In this document: piece after piece, positions 19,876 through 28,196 of the stretch | How the letters are laid out: every line of letters starts with the position of its first letter | Numbering within the stretch: the first letter of the stretch is position 1 | Assembly: GCF_000025985.1 (NCBI RefSeq) | Contig: NC_003228.3 | Coordinates: 2,976,001 to 3,040,000 of the forward strand | Length of the DNA: 64,000 nucleotides | Source: Bacteroides fragilis NCTC 9343 | GTDB lineage: Bacteria > Bacteroidota > Bacteroidia > Bacteroidales > Bacteroidaceae | Reading direction: 5' to 3' | The notes under the pieces: model-generated | What the model saw: the letters and a program-made list of their open reading frames with translations, nothing else | The model's database searches: none | Told to the model about the DNA's origin: nothing | Translations under genes and position numbers: made by a program

Positions 19876-20799
19876 ATGAATATGAAGAGAATCAAACGAA
19901 CTCCGGCCGAGAAGGCCCGTGCACAATATACCGGCTATCTGGTGAAAGAACCGATGGAATTAATGGATTTCCTTGCGGCCAAAATGCCCGATGCCAGCCG
20001 TACCAAGCTAAAGTCTCTGTTGAGCAAACGAATCGTGCTGGTTGACAATGTGATCACGACACAATTCAACTTTCCTCTGCAACCGGGCATGAAGGTGCTT
20101 ATCAGCAAGGACAAGAACAAGAAAGAATTCCGCCATCCGCTACTGAAGATAGTCTACGAGGACGCCTATATCATCGTAGTGGAGAAAAAGGAAGGATTGC
20201 TTTCCGTTGGCACAGAGCGGCAGAAAGAACGTACTGCCCAGCATATTTTAAGCGAATATGTAGGTCGTTCGGGACGCGGAAACCGCATCTACGTGGTTCA
20301 TCGCCTGGACCGAGATACTTCGGGATTAATGATGTTTGCCAAAGACGAAAAGACACAATACACGTTGCGTGACCATTGGCACGACATCGTGACGGACCGT
20401 CGCTATGTAGCGGTGGTTACCGGCGAGATGGAGAAAGACAGCGACACGGTAGTGTCCTGGCTGACAGACCGTACCTTGTACGTCAGCTCAAGCAGCTATG
20501 ATGATGGCGGTTCCAAATCGATCACCCACTATCGCACCATCAAACGTGCCAATGGCTACTCGCTGGTAGAATTGCGATTGGAAACCGGACGTAAGAATCA
20601 GATACGTGTACACATGCAGGATCTGGGGCATCCTCTGATCGGAGACGGACGTTATGGGATAGACGGTGGGCCCAATCCTCTCGGGCGCCTGGCTTTGCAT
20701 GCTTTCAAACTTTGTTTCTATCATCCGGTGACAGATCAGCTAATGGAGTTTGAAACCCCTTACCCTCCTACATTCAAGAAGCTATTTCTGAAGAAATAA
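19876..20799 (+). CDS. RluA-family pseudouridine synthase
   Basis: The enzyme isomerises specific uridines in rRNA or tRNA to pseudouridine. It begins with an S4-like RNA-binding segment (about residues 20-90, with LLSKRIVLVDN) and continues into the catalytic domain with the Asp in HRLDRDTSGLMMF. GRKNQIRVHM and HPLIGDGRYG are the other family motifs. ATG at 19876 is preferred to the upstream TTG, which would overlap rlmD. The C-terminus (QLMEFETPYPPTFKKL) is typical. Target position cannot be told. Confidence 0.9.
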   Translation: MNMKRIKRTPAEKARAQYTGYLVKEPMELMDFLAAKMPDASRTKLKSLLSKRIVLVDNVITTQFNFPLQPGMKVLISKDKNKKEFRHPLLKIVYEDAYIIVVEKKEGLLSVGTERQKERTAQHILSEYVGRSGRGNRIYVVHRLDRDTSGLMMFAKDEKTQYTLRDHWHDIVTDRRYVAVVTGEMEKDSDTVVSWLTDRTLYVSSSSYDDGGSKSITHYRTIKRANGYSLVELRLETGRKNQIRVHMQDLGHPLIGDGRYGIDGGPNPLGRLALHAFKLCFYHPVTDQLMEFETPYPPTFKKLFLKK

Positions 20800-20830
20800 T
20801 ATAAATAGGGATGTATCAAAACTCGTATTT

Positions 20831-20918
20831 ACCACAGATTACACAGATTTACACAGATAAATAGTATTGGTTATCAGTAAATTAAAAATCGTTCTGTGTA
20901 AATCTGTGTAATCTGTGG
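20831..20918. repeat. Periodic hairpin element, copy 5 (variant unit)
   Basis: Same architecture as the other copies but built from the unit CACAGATTTA instead of CACAGAGTAA: left ACCACAGATTACACAGATTT, right AAATCTGTGTAATCTGTGGT. The two arms are perfect complements over about 27 bp although the unit differs from copies 1-4. It lies downstream of the pseudouridine synthase gene. Confidence 0.85.
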
Positions 20919-20961
20919 TGAGTTATGAAACACCTTCATTTAATATTTGCCGGATATAAGT

Positions 20962-21366
20962 TTATTCCATTCTTAATTCAAAGTTAAATCCCCGGGCATC
21001 GTCCGAAAGATAAAAGGCACCGGTTATCCGATCTCCGTATATCCTTACGTCGTCCATATAAGAGATACCGTTCTTACCGTAATTCAATACTAAATTACGA
21101 TTATAAGAATCTTCCCAATACCACTGAAAGCGAAACTGATCATACAAAAGACCGTCTGAAGCATAGAACTGGGTCTCCACTCCAAAACCGTCGTTCCCGA
21201 ACTCAAAGGTACTGAACAGGGGTTCACCATTATGGGCATTCATCCCTACATCGCCGGTCCATGCCCGCCCGGTAATGACATATTCAATCTCTCCCTGATC
21301 GTCCTCGCAAGACGCGAATCCGACAGCGAGCATCAGTATCAGTAAAATCTTCCAATAGCCTTTCAT
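20962..21366 (-). CDS. Small lipoprotein, paralogue of its neighbour
   Basis: A 134-residue precursor starting MKGYWKILLILMLAVGFASCEDD, with a lipobox (FASC), so it is predicted to be a membrane-anchored lipoprotein. The mature part is predicted beta-rich (FEFGNDGFGVETQFY, FRFQWYWEDSYNRNLVLNYGKNGISYMDDVRIYG). The last segment matches the neighbour at 21389 in a W.W.D....V..YG.NG..Y.D.V pattern. The function is unknown. The gap to the neighbour is 22 bases, so they are cotranscribed. Confidence 0.8.
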   Translation of the reverse strand: MKGYWKILLILMLAVGFASCEDDQGEIEYVITGRAWTGDVGMNAHNGEPLFSTFEFGNDGFGVETQFYASDGLLYDQFRFQWYWEDSYNRNLVLNYGKNGISYMDDVRIYGDRITGAFYLSDDARGFNFELRME

Positions 21367-21388
21367 TTCTTCCTATCTCCTTCTCTAA

Positions 21389-21823
21389 TTAGTTTCTGTT
21401 ATATTTTGAATCGACAAATACAACTACCTTTCCGTTCAGCTTCCCGGACATATTATGCTCACGTACCCACACGTTATCGAAATAAGTCACCCCGTTCACT
21501 CCATAGTCAAAAACAATACCTTCCATCGTATCGTCTATCCACGACCAGGTCAGATTATTGGTCTCCGTGCGGTAAGGCTGACTTTCATTTACATGATAAT
21601 AGGCATAAGTCTCTGCCAGCCGGCCGTTATCATCAAACTTCAATGTATGCCGAACCCACTCGTCTACATCATTCTTCTCCGAATCATTCACCCAGGTTTT
21701 GCCACAGAGCTTTGCATTGCTATTTCGTAGATAATCATCTGAATAATACTTGTCACCACAAGAGCTTAGGCCTACTATAGCTACCAATAAGAATAGCGTT
21801 TTCATAAAATTCAATGTCTTCAT
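21389..21823 (-). CDS. Small lipoprotein, paralogue of its neighbour
   Basis: A lipoprotein with signal MKTLNFMKTLFLLVAIVGLSSC; the Cys at the lipobox LSSC would carry the lipid. The chosen start is the second ATG of the frame; a third, shorter start is also possible. The beta-rich mature part contains LKFDDNGRLAETYAYYH, WSWIDDTMEGIVFDYGVNGVTYFDNVW, matching the downstream gene. This is a tandem duplication with substantial divergence. No enzymatic motif is visible. Confidence 0.8.
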   Translation of the reverse strand: MKTLNFMKTLFLLVAIVGLSSCGDKYYSDDYLRNSNAKLCGKTWVNDSEKNDVDEWVRHTLKFDDNGRLAETYAYYHVNESQPYRTETNNLTWSWIDDTMEGIVFDYGVNGVTYFDNVWVREHNMSGKLNGKVVVFVDSKYNRN

Positions 21824-22003
21824 AAGTGTCATTTGTCATTAAATTAATAATACACGGACAAATATAAGGATTGTTTTCTAATAAAAAGGAAATAGGATAA
21901 ATAAAAACATTTCCCAAAGGATAATGGGGGATGTTGCTAGCAAGGAAGAAAAAATTTCATCCGATAGAGTTTTAAGCCAACCTTTAAATATAGATCTTCC
22001 TTA

Positions 22004-22546
22004 GTCCTAATTCCATAAGGTACAATTAATACCAGTGCAGCACATCGTAATATCTTGCATTTTGCACAAATTTCAATTCCATAAGGTACAATTAATACTA
22101 ACCGGACTTACAGCTGATAATCAGTTAGAGTAATTTCAATTCCATAAGGTACAATTAATACCAATTACACAGATCGTAAAACTTGCCGAGCTATTTAATT
22201 TCAATTCCATAAGGTACAATTAATACCGTATTCGCCATCGAACCGAAGACCGGCGTGTATATTTCAATTCCATAAGGTACAATTAATACAGCAAGGGAAA
22301 CTGTACGATGTACAAGTACTCGGATTTCAATTCCATAAGGTACAATTAATACCTGATGAAGCGATTAAGAAGATCAATGTGATGATTAAATTTCAATTCC
22401 ATAAGGTACAATTAATACTCAGTTACCCTGACGGCCAATCCTTCCGCCATTTCCATTTCAATTCCATAAGGTACAATTAATACGAAGTCCGCTGAAATCC
22501 AGCCCGCCTTTTCGTTCATTTCAATTCCATAAGGTACAATTAATAC
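22004..22546 (-). CRISPR. CRISPR array, 9 repeats and 8 spacers, type I-B-like
   Basis: The 29-base repeat reads ATTTCAATTC...AATTAATAC on the plus strand and starts at 22004 (degenerate), 22070, 22133, 22198, 22261, 22324, 22390, 22455 and 22518. Spacers are 34-37 bases long. On the minus strand the repeat ends ATTGAAAT, the form of an 8-base crRNA 5' handle in type I-B systems, so transcription is inferred to run right to left. The first five bases of the repeat at 22004 are degenerate, as expected for the leader-distal end. Eight of nine repeats are identical. Confidence 0.97.
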
Positions 22547-22758
22547 TCTACCCATCAATCAACGCAATTACTTAGTAATAAGCCAAATGCTTTTGCAGAA
22601 AATTGCTTTTCTTTAGAAATAATGTGTCGATCAAGAATAATATAAAAAACATAGGTTAGCGACATAGGTACTAAACATCTATATATCAACATGTCATAGA
22701 GCGTTTCCGTTACTTTACCATTGATAATTCACAATAACAAATTACTTCGACAACCGTC
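22547..22758 (-). promoter_or_regulatory. Probable CRISPR leader
   Basis: A 212-base AT-rich stretch with no open frame lies between the intact end of the array and cas2. Its side fits the direction of transcription and the position of the degenerate terminal repeat at the other end. No specific promoter was confirmed. Confidence 0.5.
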
Positions 22759-23022
22759 TTACAAAAAATTATCAATGTTAGCAAGTTCTTTGCCCACTAT
22801 TTCCTTTTCCAAAGAGCATTGAGTAGCCCCTTTAAAAATAATAATGCAATCTTCTTCGGGGTTCATAACCCCTTTTGCTAATAATAATAGCTCTTTTAAA
22901 CGTACTTCCGAAAGTTCACCTTCAAATACAGAATTCTGAATCCAATTCAAATACCTACGACATAATCTCAACATCTTTGAGACCCTCTTTTCTCCAAAAT
23001 CATAAACAAAAATAACATACAT
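22759..23022 (-). CDS. cas2: CRISPR-associated endonuclease Cas2
   Basis: Cas2 forms the dimeric core of the Cas1-Cas2 spacer integrase. The 87-residue protein has the ferredoxin-like start MYVIFVYDFGEKRVSKML (with the conserved Asp after VY), the RRYLNWIQNSVFEGEL segment and a beta-strand-rich C-terminus (EEDCIIIFK). The length is normal. It immediately follows the tail of cas1 (2-base gap) and lies nearest the array. Without an intact Cas1 it cannot support adaptation alone. Confidence 0.93.
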   Translation of the reverse strand: MYVIFVYDFGEKRVSKMLRLCRRYLNWIQNSVFEGELSEVRLKELLLLAKGVMNPEEDCIIIFKGATQCSLEKEIVGKELANIDNFL

Positions 23023-23024
23023 AT

Positions 23025-23276
23025 CTACCAGTACATTTTAAACGGTTTATACTCCTCTATTTCCAATAAATGTTTCGCCAACTTATAACACTCTAATTTT
23101 ATCAAATGTCTATAGCTGACATTACGGTTTAAGATTCTGTGCTTTATTGTCTCAATCAACTTATCTTCAATTGCTTTCACAAATATTTTTTTACCTGTCT
23201 GATTGAGTAAACATTTATTCAATTTCCAATCGAAATGCTTTTCTTGGATTTCCTTTTTATTCAAGACTTTCTTCAT
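23025..23276 (-). pseudogene. cas1: C-terminal fragment of Cas1
   Basis: About 83 residues from MKKVLNKKEIQEKHF to a terminal KPFKMYW match the last quarter of Cas1 (RHLIKLECYKLAKHLL, EEYKPF). The normal protein has about 330 residues and its Glu-His-Asp metal site lies upstream, so this piece lacks the active site. The open frame continues upstream of 23276 as far as 23339, overlapping the truncated Cas5-like gene. The junction suggests a deletion that removed the rest of the cas operon. Confidence 0.85.
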
Positions 23277-23637
23277 TTCTACATAGACAAATATGTTGCA
23301 AACTTGCTTTACGGGCATCCTCAAGTGCAGCAAAAGCAAAATAAATAACAGGAGAAAGCATTACTCCCCGCTTTAAAACAGAGCGTGCTCTCATAAAAGT
23401 TTTCCCTTTCTTACTCCAAGCTTTAGCCTGTACCACTTCCTGTTGGATATTGATACCAGCGTAAGAAAGTTTATGTCTCATGATTGCAGTCACTTCCAAC
23501 TTCTGCCTAATTCCTTCAATAATGGAAGGAGTCAGAAACTGCTGAGAATAAGTTTCTCCGCCACTGGCATCACGAACCGCAGTCCAAGGCTTAATAAAGC
23601 CAAAAGGTCCTGCATATTTTACTACATAATATTTCAT
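23257..23637 (-). pseudogene. Truncated cas operon gene, possibly Cas5-like
   Basis: A 126-codon frame directly after cas6. The N-terminal part (KYYVVKYAGPFGFIKPWTA, TYSQQFLTPSIIEGIRQKL, then a basic stretch RARSVLKRGVMLSPVIYFAF) resembles the first half of a RAMP-fold Cas protein, best Cas5-like, but I am not sure of the family. The last dozen codons are read out of frame through the cas1 tail. It is therefore probably a deletion fusion rather than a whole gene. A 19-kDa-class intact small protein is the less likely alternative. Confidence 0.45.
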
Positions 23638-23648
23638 ATTTACACCTT

Positions 23649-24320
23649 TTAAATCAAAGCTCCATATCCGCTACCAGTTCCGTTCCCCAGACCAACTACC
23701 CAAGCAAACCTTTTACTAGTCTGAGTGCCATGAATAATAACCGGACACATATTGGCTATACTTTTGATACCATGAATAGTCACCATTTTCTTTTTCTTCT
23801 TTGAGTAGCTTATATCAAATTCGACTCTTAACGTATCGTCTTCCGGTAGCCCGGCTTCCCTCATTTTATGTTTCAAGGTTTCTGTCATAAGTTGATTACT
23901 TTCCTGATCATCATAGAAATAATATTTATAGCCCATAATTTCTTCTATTCGTCGTTTAATAAATATAGGAGAAGCTAAAAAAAATCTTTGTGGCTCTTCT
24001 GTAAAGACAGGACTCCCGACAATAGTAATATCTTTCACACATAAGCCATAAAAGATTTCCGAATCCAACAGAATACTATCAATTATCTTTTTAAGATGCT
24101 GATCTTCATGAAAGCTAATAAGCAATTCAGCTCCATTCGGAAATACATAGCCTTTTTTATCAACCATCACACCACCTAGCAGCCAAGAAAAAGAATATAA
24201 AGATATCTTGTCATGCAATTCATTATTTCCTAACCATTTATGAATTACTCCAATCAACTTCCCTTGATAATCAAAAGGAAGGATTTTTTCATTTGAAGTT
24301 GTTTTAATTCTTATCCTCAT
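23649..24320 (-). CDS. cas6: CRISPR RNA endonuclease Cas6
   Basis: Cas6 cuts the CRISPR transcript inside each repeat to give mature crRNAs with the ATTGAAAY handle. The protein has 223 residues, usual for the family. The ferredoxin-like start MRIRIKTTSNEKILPFDY, a GSPVF loop, the central FLASPIFI, and the C-terminal glycine-rich loop GLGNGTGSGYG (residues 211-221) are diagnostic. It is the first gene of the locus in transcription order. It looks intact and could still process the array even though no effector genes remain here. Confidence 0.9.
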   Translation of the reverse strand: MRIRIKTTSNEKILPFDYQGKLIGVIHKWLGNNELHDKISLYSFSWLLGGVMVDKKGYVFPNGAELLISFHEDQHLKKIIDSILLDSEIFYGLCVKDITIVGSPVFTEEPQRFFLASPIFIKRRIEEIMGYKYYFYDDQESNQLMTETLKHKMREAGLPEDDTLRVEFDISYSKKKKKMVTIHGIKSIANMCPVIIHGTQTSKRFAWVVGLGNGTGSGYGALI

Positions 24321-25141
24321 TTGTTATTTATTTTTATGTAAAGAAAAGCATTTATTTTTTTGCCATGACAAATTCTAAGTATGTTACATAACATTCTTCT
24401 TAAAAGTAAACATATAGTTAAAAAGTTTCCTAATACAAGAATCACTAGTAATCAGCTCAAAAGAAAGCCTAAAGCATGAATAGGATGCAAATTGTTTGAT
24501 ATATAGAAAAATCGCTAACTTATACTAAAGATAAAAGTATCCTTATGGAAGATTCCCTTGAAATTAAATGAATAAAAAGAGAAATAACATGCAGTTTCAG
24601 TGCTGTCTGAAGATAAATATGCAAAAACACTCGGACGTTTATTAATATCGTTTAGGTCTTTTGTTAACTTCCTCCAAGTCTTTTATTAACTTCGTTCAAG
24701 TCTTTTGCCAACTTCCTCCAAGTCTTTTGTTAACTCCATGACAAAAGAAGAGATATATGGCTGCATAAAAGCACTTTTCCCATTTATTGGCACTGAGAGA
24801 AGCAACCGAAAGAAGATGGCAGATACATGCAAAATCGTTAAAACAGACAGCACTATAATATAAACAGAAACGATAAACGATCCATATCACAAGAAAACCG
24901 TATAATCGGCATCATCTTGAATCGCCCTAATGCTCCTATTTAGCGTTTTTTTCCGCAAGAGTGGATACGGAGCTTAAAGAATCAAATCTGAGCAGCATTA
25001 AAATACAAAATGACAAAATGACTAATTAGCCTTTATTACTTTTCTTCACCTCTGATTCCCCGAAATTATCTTTCCTAAAATACCGCATTCCCCTTTTTAT
25101 TCCCTACATTTGTACTACGAATAAAAAATCAAGATAGTAAA
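24321..25141. other. 821-base non-coding stretch between cas6 and map
   Basis: AT-rich, with no convincing open frame. It holds four copies of a 22-bp tandem repeat (24656-24738) and, at its right end, a TACATTTG -7 element (25105-25112) for map. A short open frame at 24696-24890 overlaps the repeat and is not convincing. Nothing else was recognised. Confidence 0.7.
24656..24738. repeat. Tandem repeat, 22 bp x about 4
   Basis: GTCTTTTGTTAACTTCCTCC plus AA recurs at 24656, 24678, 24700 and 24722 with a strict 22-base period and a few substitutions. The period is not a multiple of three, so it is not a coding repeat. It has no spacers and so is not a CRISPR array. Confidence 0.85.
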
Positions 25142-25996
25142 ATGAAAAAATTTATCAAAGGAGTCCGGTTTACTCCTTCCAATTATCCGGATGAAATAGA
25201 AGATAAAATACAGAAATACAGAAAACAAGGTTATAAACTTCCTCCACGCAAGGTATTGCGCACACCGGAACAAATTGAAGGTATCCGTGAAAGTGCAAAG
25301 ATCAACACAGCTCTGCTGAACCACATTGCAGAAAATATTCGTGAAGGAATGTCCACCGAAGAGATCGATCGTTTGGTCTACGATTTCACCACGTCCCATG
25401 GGGCTATTCCGGCTCCTCTAAACTATGAAGGATTTCCCAAAAGCGTCTGCACCAGCATCAACGATGTAGTATGCCACGGAATCCCCAGTTCAACCGAAAT
25501 TCTAAAAAGCGGAGATATTATCAACGTAGATGTTTCTACCATTTACAATGGTTATTTCTCTGACGCATCACGCATGTTTATGATCGGCGAAGTCAGCCCT
25601 GAAAAACAGAGATTGGTACAGGTCACTAAAGAATGTATGGAGATCGGCATAGCTGCCGCACAGCCTTGGGCCCGTTTAGGTGACGTAGGTGCGGCTATTC
25701 AGGAACATGCCGAAAAGAACGGTTATAGTGTGGTACGCGACTTATGCGGACATGGAGTGGGAATCAAATTCCATGAGGAACCCGACGTAGAGCACTTCGG
25801 ACGCCGCGGTACCGGTATGTTGATTCTTCCGGGAATGACTTTTACCATCGAACCGATGATCAACATGGGAACGTATGAGGTCTTTGTCGACTCTGCTGAT
25901 GACTGGACAGTCTGCACAGACGACGGATTGCCGTCTGCACAATGGGAAAATATGATTCTGATTAATGAAACCGGAAACGAAATACTGACTTATTAA
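25142..25996 (+). CDS. map: Methionine aminopeptidase, type I
   Basis: Removes the initiator methionine from nascent proteins. The 284 residues consist of a roughly 45-residue N-terminal extension (FTPSNYPDEIEDKIQKYRKQ) before the pita-bread catalytic domain. Metal ligands are in NVDVSTIYNGYFSDASR (two Asp), CGHGVGIKFHE (His) and TIEPMIN (Glu), with VCHGIPSS as the substrate His loop. Similar N-terminal extensions are common in Bacteroidetes. A TACATTTG promoter element lies at 25105. The next gene starts at the base after its stop codon. Confidence 0.94.
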   Translation: MKKFIKGVRFTPSNYPDEIEDKIQKYRKQGYKLPPRKVLRTPEQIEGIRESAKINTALLNHIAENIREGMSTEEIDRLVYDFTTSHGAIPAPLNYEGFPKSVCTSINDVVCHGIPSSTEILKSGDIINVDVSTIYNGYFSDASRMFMIGEVSPEKQRLVQVTKECMEIGIAAAQPWARLGDVGAAIQEHAEKNGYSVVRDLCGHGVGIKFHEEPDVEHFGRRGTGMLILPGMTFTIEPMINMGTYEVFVDSADDWTVCTDDGLPSAQWENMILINETGNEILTY

Positions 25997-27223
25997 ATGG
26001 AACTGACTCTCCTCTTGATTATTGCAGCCTTACTGGTTGCCCTGCTCGCATTGACACTTACCCGCAACAATCGCGCACAAAGCGAAGAGATGCAACGGGC
26101 ATTGCGCCAACAAATGCAGGAAAACCGGGAAGAGTTGAATCGCAGTATTCGCGAGTTACGCATGGAAATGACGCAAACCCTGAATCAGGGTTTGCAACAG
26201 CTGCAAGATGCCATGCATAAGAACATGATGACCACCGGAGAACTGCAACGCCAAAAGTTCGACGCAATGGCACGCCAGCAGGAAACGCTGATACAGTCCA
26301 CCGAGAAGCGTCTGGACGACATGCGCGTGATGGTTGAAGAGAAATTACAAAAGACTCTCAACGAACGCATCGGACAATCTTTCGAGATAGTCCGTTCGCA
26401 ACTTGAAAATGTGCAAAAGGGCCTGGGCGAAATGAAGTCGCTCGCACAAGACGTAGGCGGTCTCAAGAAGGTTCTGAGTAACGTGAAAATGCGCGGAACG
26501 TTCGGTGAGGTCCAGCTAGGCGCACTTCTGGAACAGATGATGAGTCCGGAACAGTATGAAGCGAATGTCAAGACCAAGAAAAGCGGAACCGAATTTGTGG
26601 AGTTCGCCATCAAACTTCCGGGAAAAGATGATGCCAACAGCACTGTTTATCTGCCAATCGACGCCAAATTCCCCAAAGATGTTTACGAACAATACTACGA
26701 TGCTTTCGAAGCCGGAGATGCCGCATTGATGGAATCGTGCGGACGCCAACTGGAGACAACCATCAAAAAAATGGCGAAGGATATCCACGACAAGTATGTC
26801 GATCCTCCGTTTACAACGGACTTCGCTATCTTATTTCTCCCCTTCGAAAGCATCTATGCAGAAGTGATCCGCCGGACAAGCTTAGTTGAAACGCTACAAA
26901 AGGATTACAAGATTGTAGTAACCGGACCGACTACTTTGGGAGCTATCCTGAACAGTTTGCAAATGGGATTCCGGACACTCGCCATACAGAAACGCACAGG
27001 CGAGGTATGGACCGTACTGGGAGCTGTAAAAACCGAATTCGGAAAATTCGGAGGACTGCTTGAGAAGGTCCAGAAGAATCTGCAAAGCGCAGGTGACCAG
27101 TTGGAAGAAGTGATGGGAAAACGTACGCGCGCCATCGAACGCAAACTCCGTCAGGTCGAAGAACTCCCCCACGAGGAAAGCCGGAGAATATTACCGATAG
27201 ACGATGGCGGAGAAGATGACTGA
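25997..27223 (+). CDS. rmuC: DNA recombination protein RmuC homologue
   Basis: RmuC-family proteins (DUF1332-type) restrict DNA rearrangements, and members are linked to anti-recombination and defence. This one has an N-terminal transmembrane segment (LTLLLIIAALLVALLALTLT), a long coiled coil (about 35-130) rich in Gln, Glu and Arg, and the RmuC core with VYLPIDAKFP and LKQDYKI-type VVTGPTTLGAILNSLQMGF. It is 408 residues. It begins directly after the map stop codon. Confidence 0.9.
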   Translation: MELTLLLIIAALLVALLALTLTRNNRAQSEEMQRALRQQMQENREELNRSIRELRMEMTQTLNQGLQQLQDAMHKNMMTTGELQRQKFDAMARQQETLIQSTEKRLDDMRVMVEEKLQKTLNERIGQSFEIVRSQLENVQKGLGEMKSLAQDVGGLKKVLSNVKMRGTFGEVQLGALLEQMMSPEQYEANVKTKKSGTEFVEFAIKLPGKDDANSTVYLPIDAKFPKDVYEQYYDAFEAGDAALMESCGRQLETTIKKMAKDIHDKYVDPPFTTDFAILFLPFESIYAEVIRRTSLVETLQKDYKIVVTGPTTLGAILNSLQMGFRTLAIQKRTGEVWTVLGAVKTEFGKFGGLLEKVQKNLQSAGDQLEEVMGKRTRAIERKLRQVEELPHEESRRILPIDDGGEDD

Positions 27224-27250
27224 CCGATAAAAACAAAGAAGCATACAGCC

Positions 27251-27997
27251 ATGGAAATAACACTTAAAAATCAGTTCATTACTTTGTGGAATACTTATTT
27301 TCCACAAGCCGGACTTCCGATAACATTCCAATACTCGGCAGATACACAAAATCTCCCGATAGTGGAAGCTCCGAAAGGACATCGGTGCATCATTGCACAG
27401 TTGACCCAGGTACAGCGTGGAAAAACTCTCTGCATACAGGCGGATTCTGTGGGATGCCGAGGTGGAAAACGGTACACAAACTTCACGGACAAGATGTTTC
27501 CCGGATTCGAATGTTTCCTTTCACACAATGAACAGGGCGAAGGAGAACGATACAAGCAGACTCCGGAGCTGGCAGCTGCCGCTCTGGCACAGTTGCCTGC
27601 ACTTCCTGTCAAGGGAGAAAACCTGATCTTCAAACGTTGGGATAAGCTGGAAGCGGAAGACATGCCGGAAGTTGTTATCTTTTTTGTATCTGCCGACATC
27701 CTCTCCGGTCTGTTCACATTGGCTTGTTTTGACAATGTAGCTCCTGATGCAGTGATCGCTCCCTTTGGTGCAAGCTGTGCTTCTATTATCTATCATCCGT
27801 ACCGGGAACAACTGGACGGAACCAATCGGGCGGTATTGGGATCATTCGATCCTTCTGCACGCAAATGTATGAAACCCGATCTCTTGTCTTTTGCCATTCC
27901 GTTTAACAAGTTCAAGAGTATGGTGTCACAAATGGAAGAAAGTTTCCTAAAGACAGCAACGTGGGATGTAATCAAAAAGAGAATGGGTTCGTCATAA
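27251..27997 (+). CDS. DUF169 family protein
   Basis: A 248-residue cytoplasmic protein of the DUF169 family, for which I know no defined reaction. Family features are the early LPITFQYS segment, the Cys-containing loops (SVGCRGGKRYTNF, FGASCASIIYHPYRE) and the ending FNKFKSMV. The two conserved Cys residues suggest a metal or redox centre. It follows rmuC by 27 bases and may be cotranscribed. Confidence 0.75.
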   Translation: MEITLKNQFITLWNTYFPQAGLPITFQYSADTQNLPIVEAPKGHRCIIAQLTQVQRGKTLCIQADSVGCRGGKRYTNFTDKMFPGFECFLSHNEQGEGERYKQTPELAAAALAQLPALPVKGENLIFKRWDKLEAEDMPEVVIFFVSADILSGLFTLACFDNVAPDAVIAPFGASCASIIYHPYREQLDGTNRAVLGSFDPSARKCMKPDLLSFAIPFNKFKSMVSQMEESFLKTATWDVIKKRMGSS

Positions 27998-28196
27998 TAC
28001 TCCGGAAGTTCGCGGACAAACATCGCACCTTCCTTCCAGAATATCGCATGATTTCTATTAAAAGGTTCGGGATACCGCAAAGACAATAAATCATTTAGAA
28101 CAAACAACTAACACTATTAGTTATTCAACTAACAGCATAAATTATTTACCTAATTTTAGCAGGAGATTAGAAAACGGACCTTATTACAGGTGAAAG

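Noticed and set aside
24696..24890. A 64-codon minus-strand frame in the cas6-map gap.
   Set aside because: It runs into the 22-bp repeat, whose period breaks the frame, and has no promoter or family.
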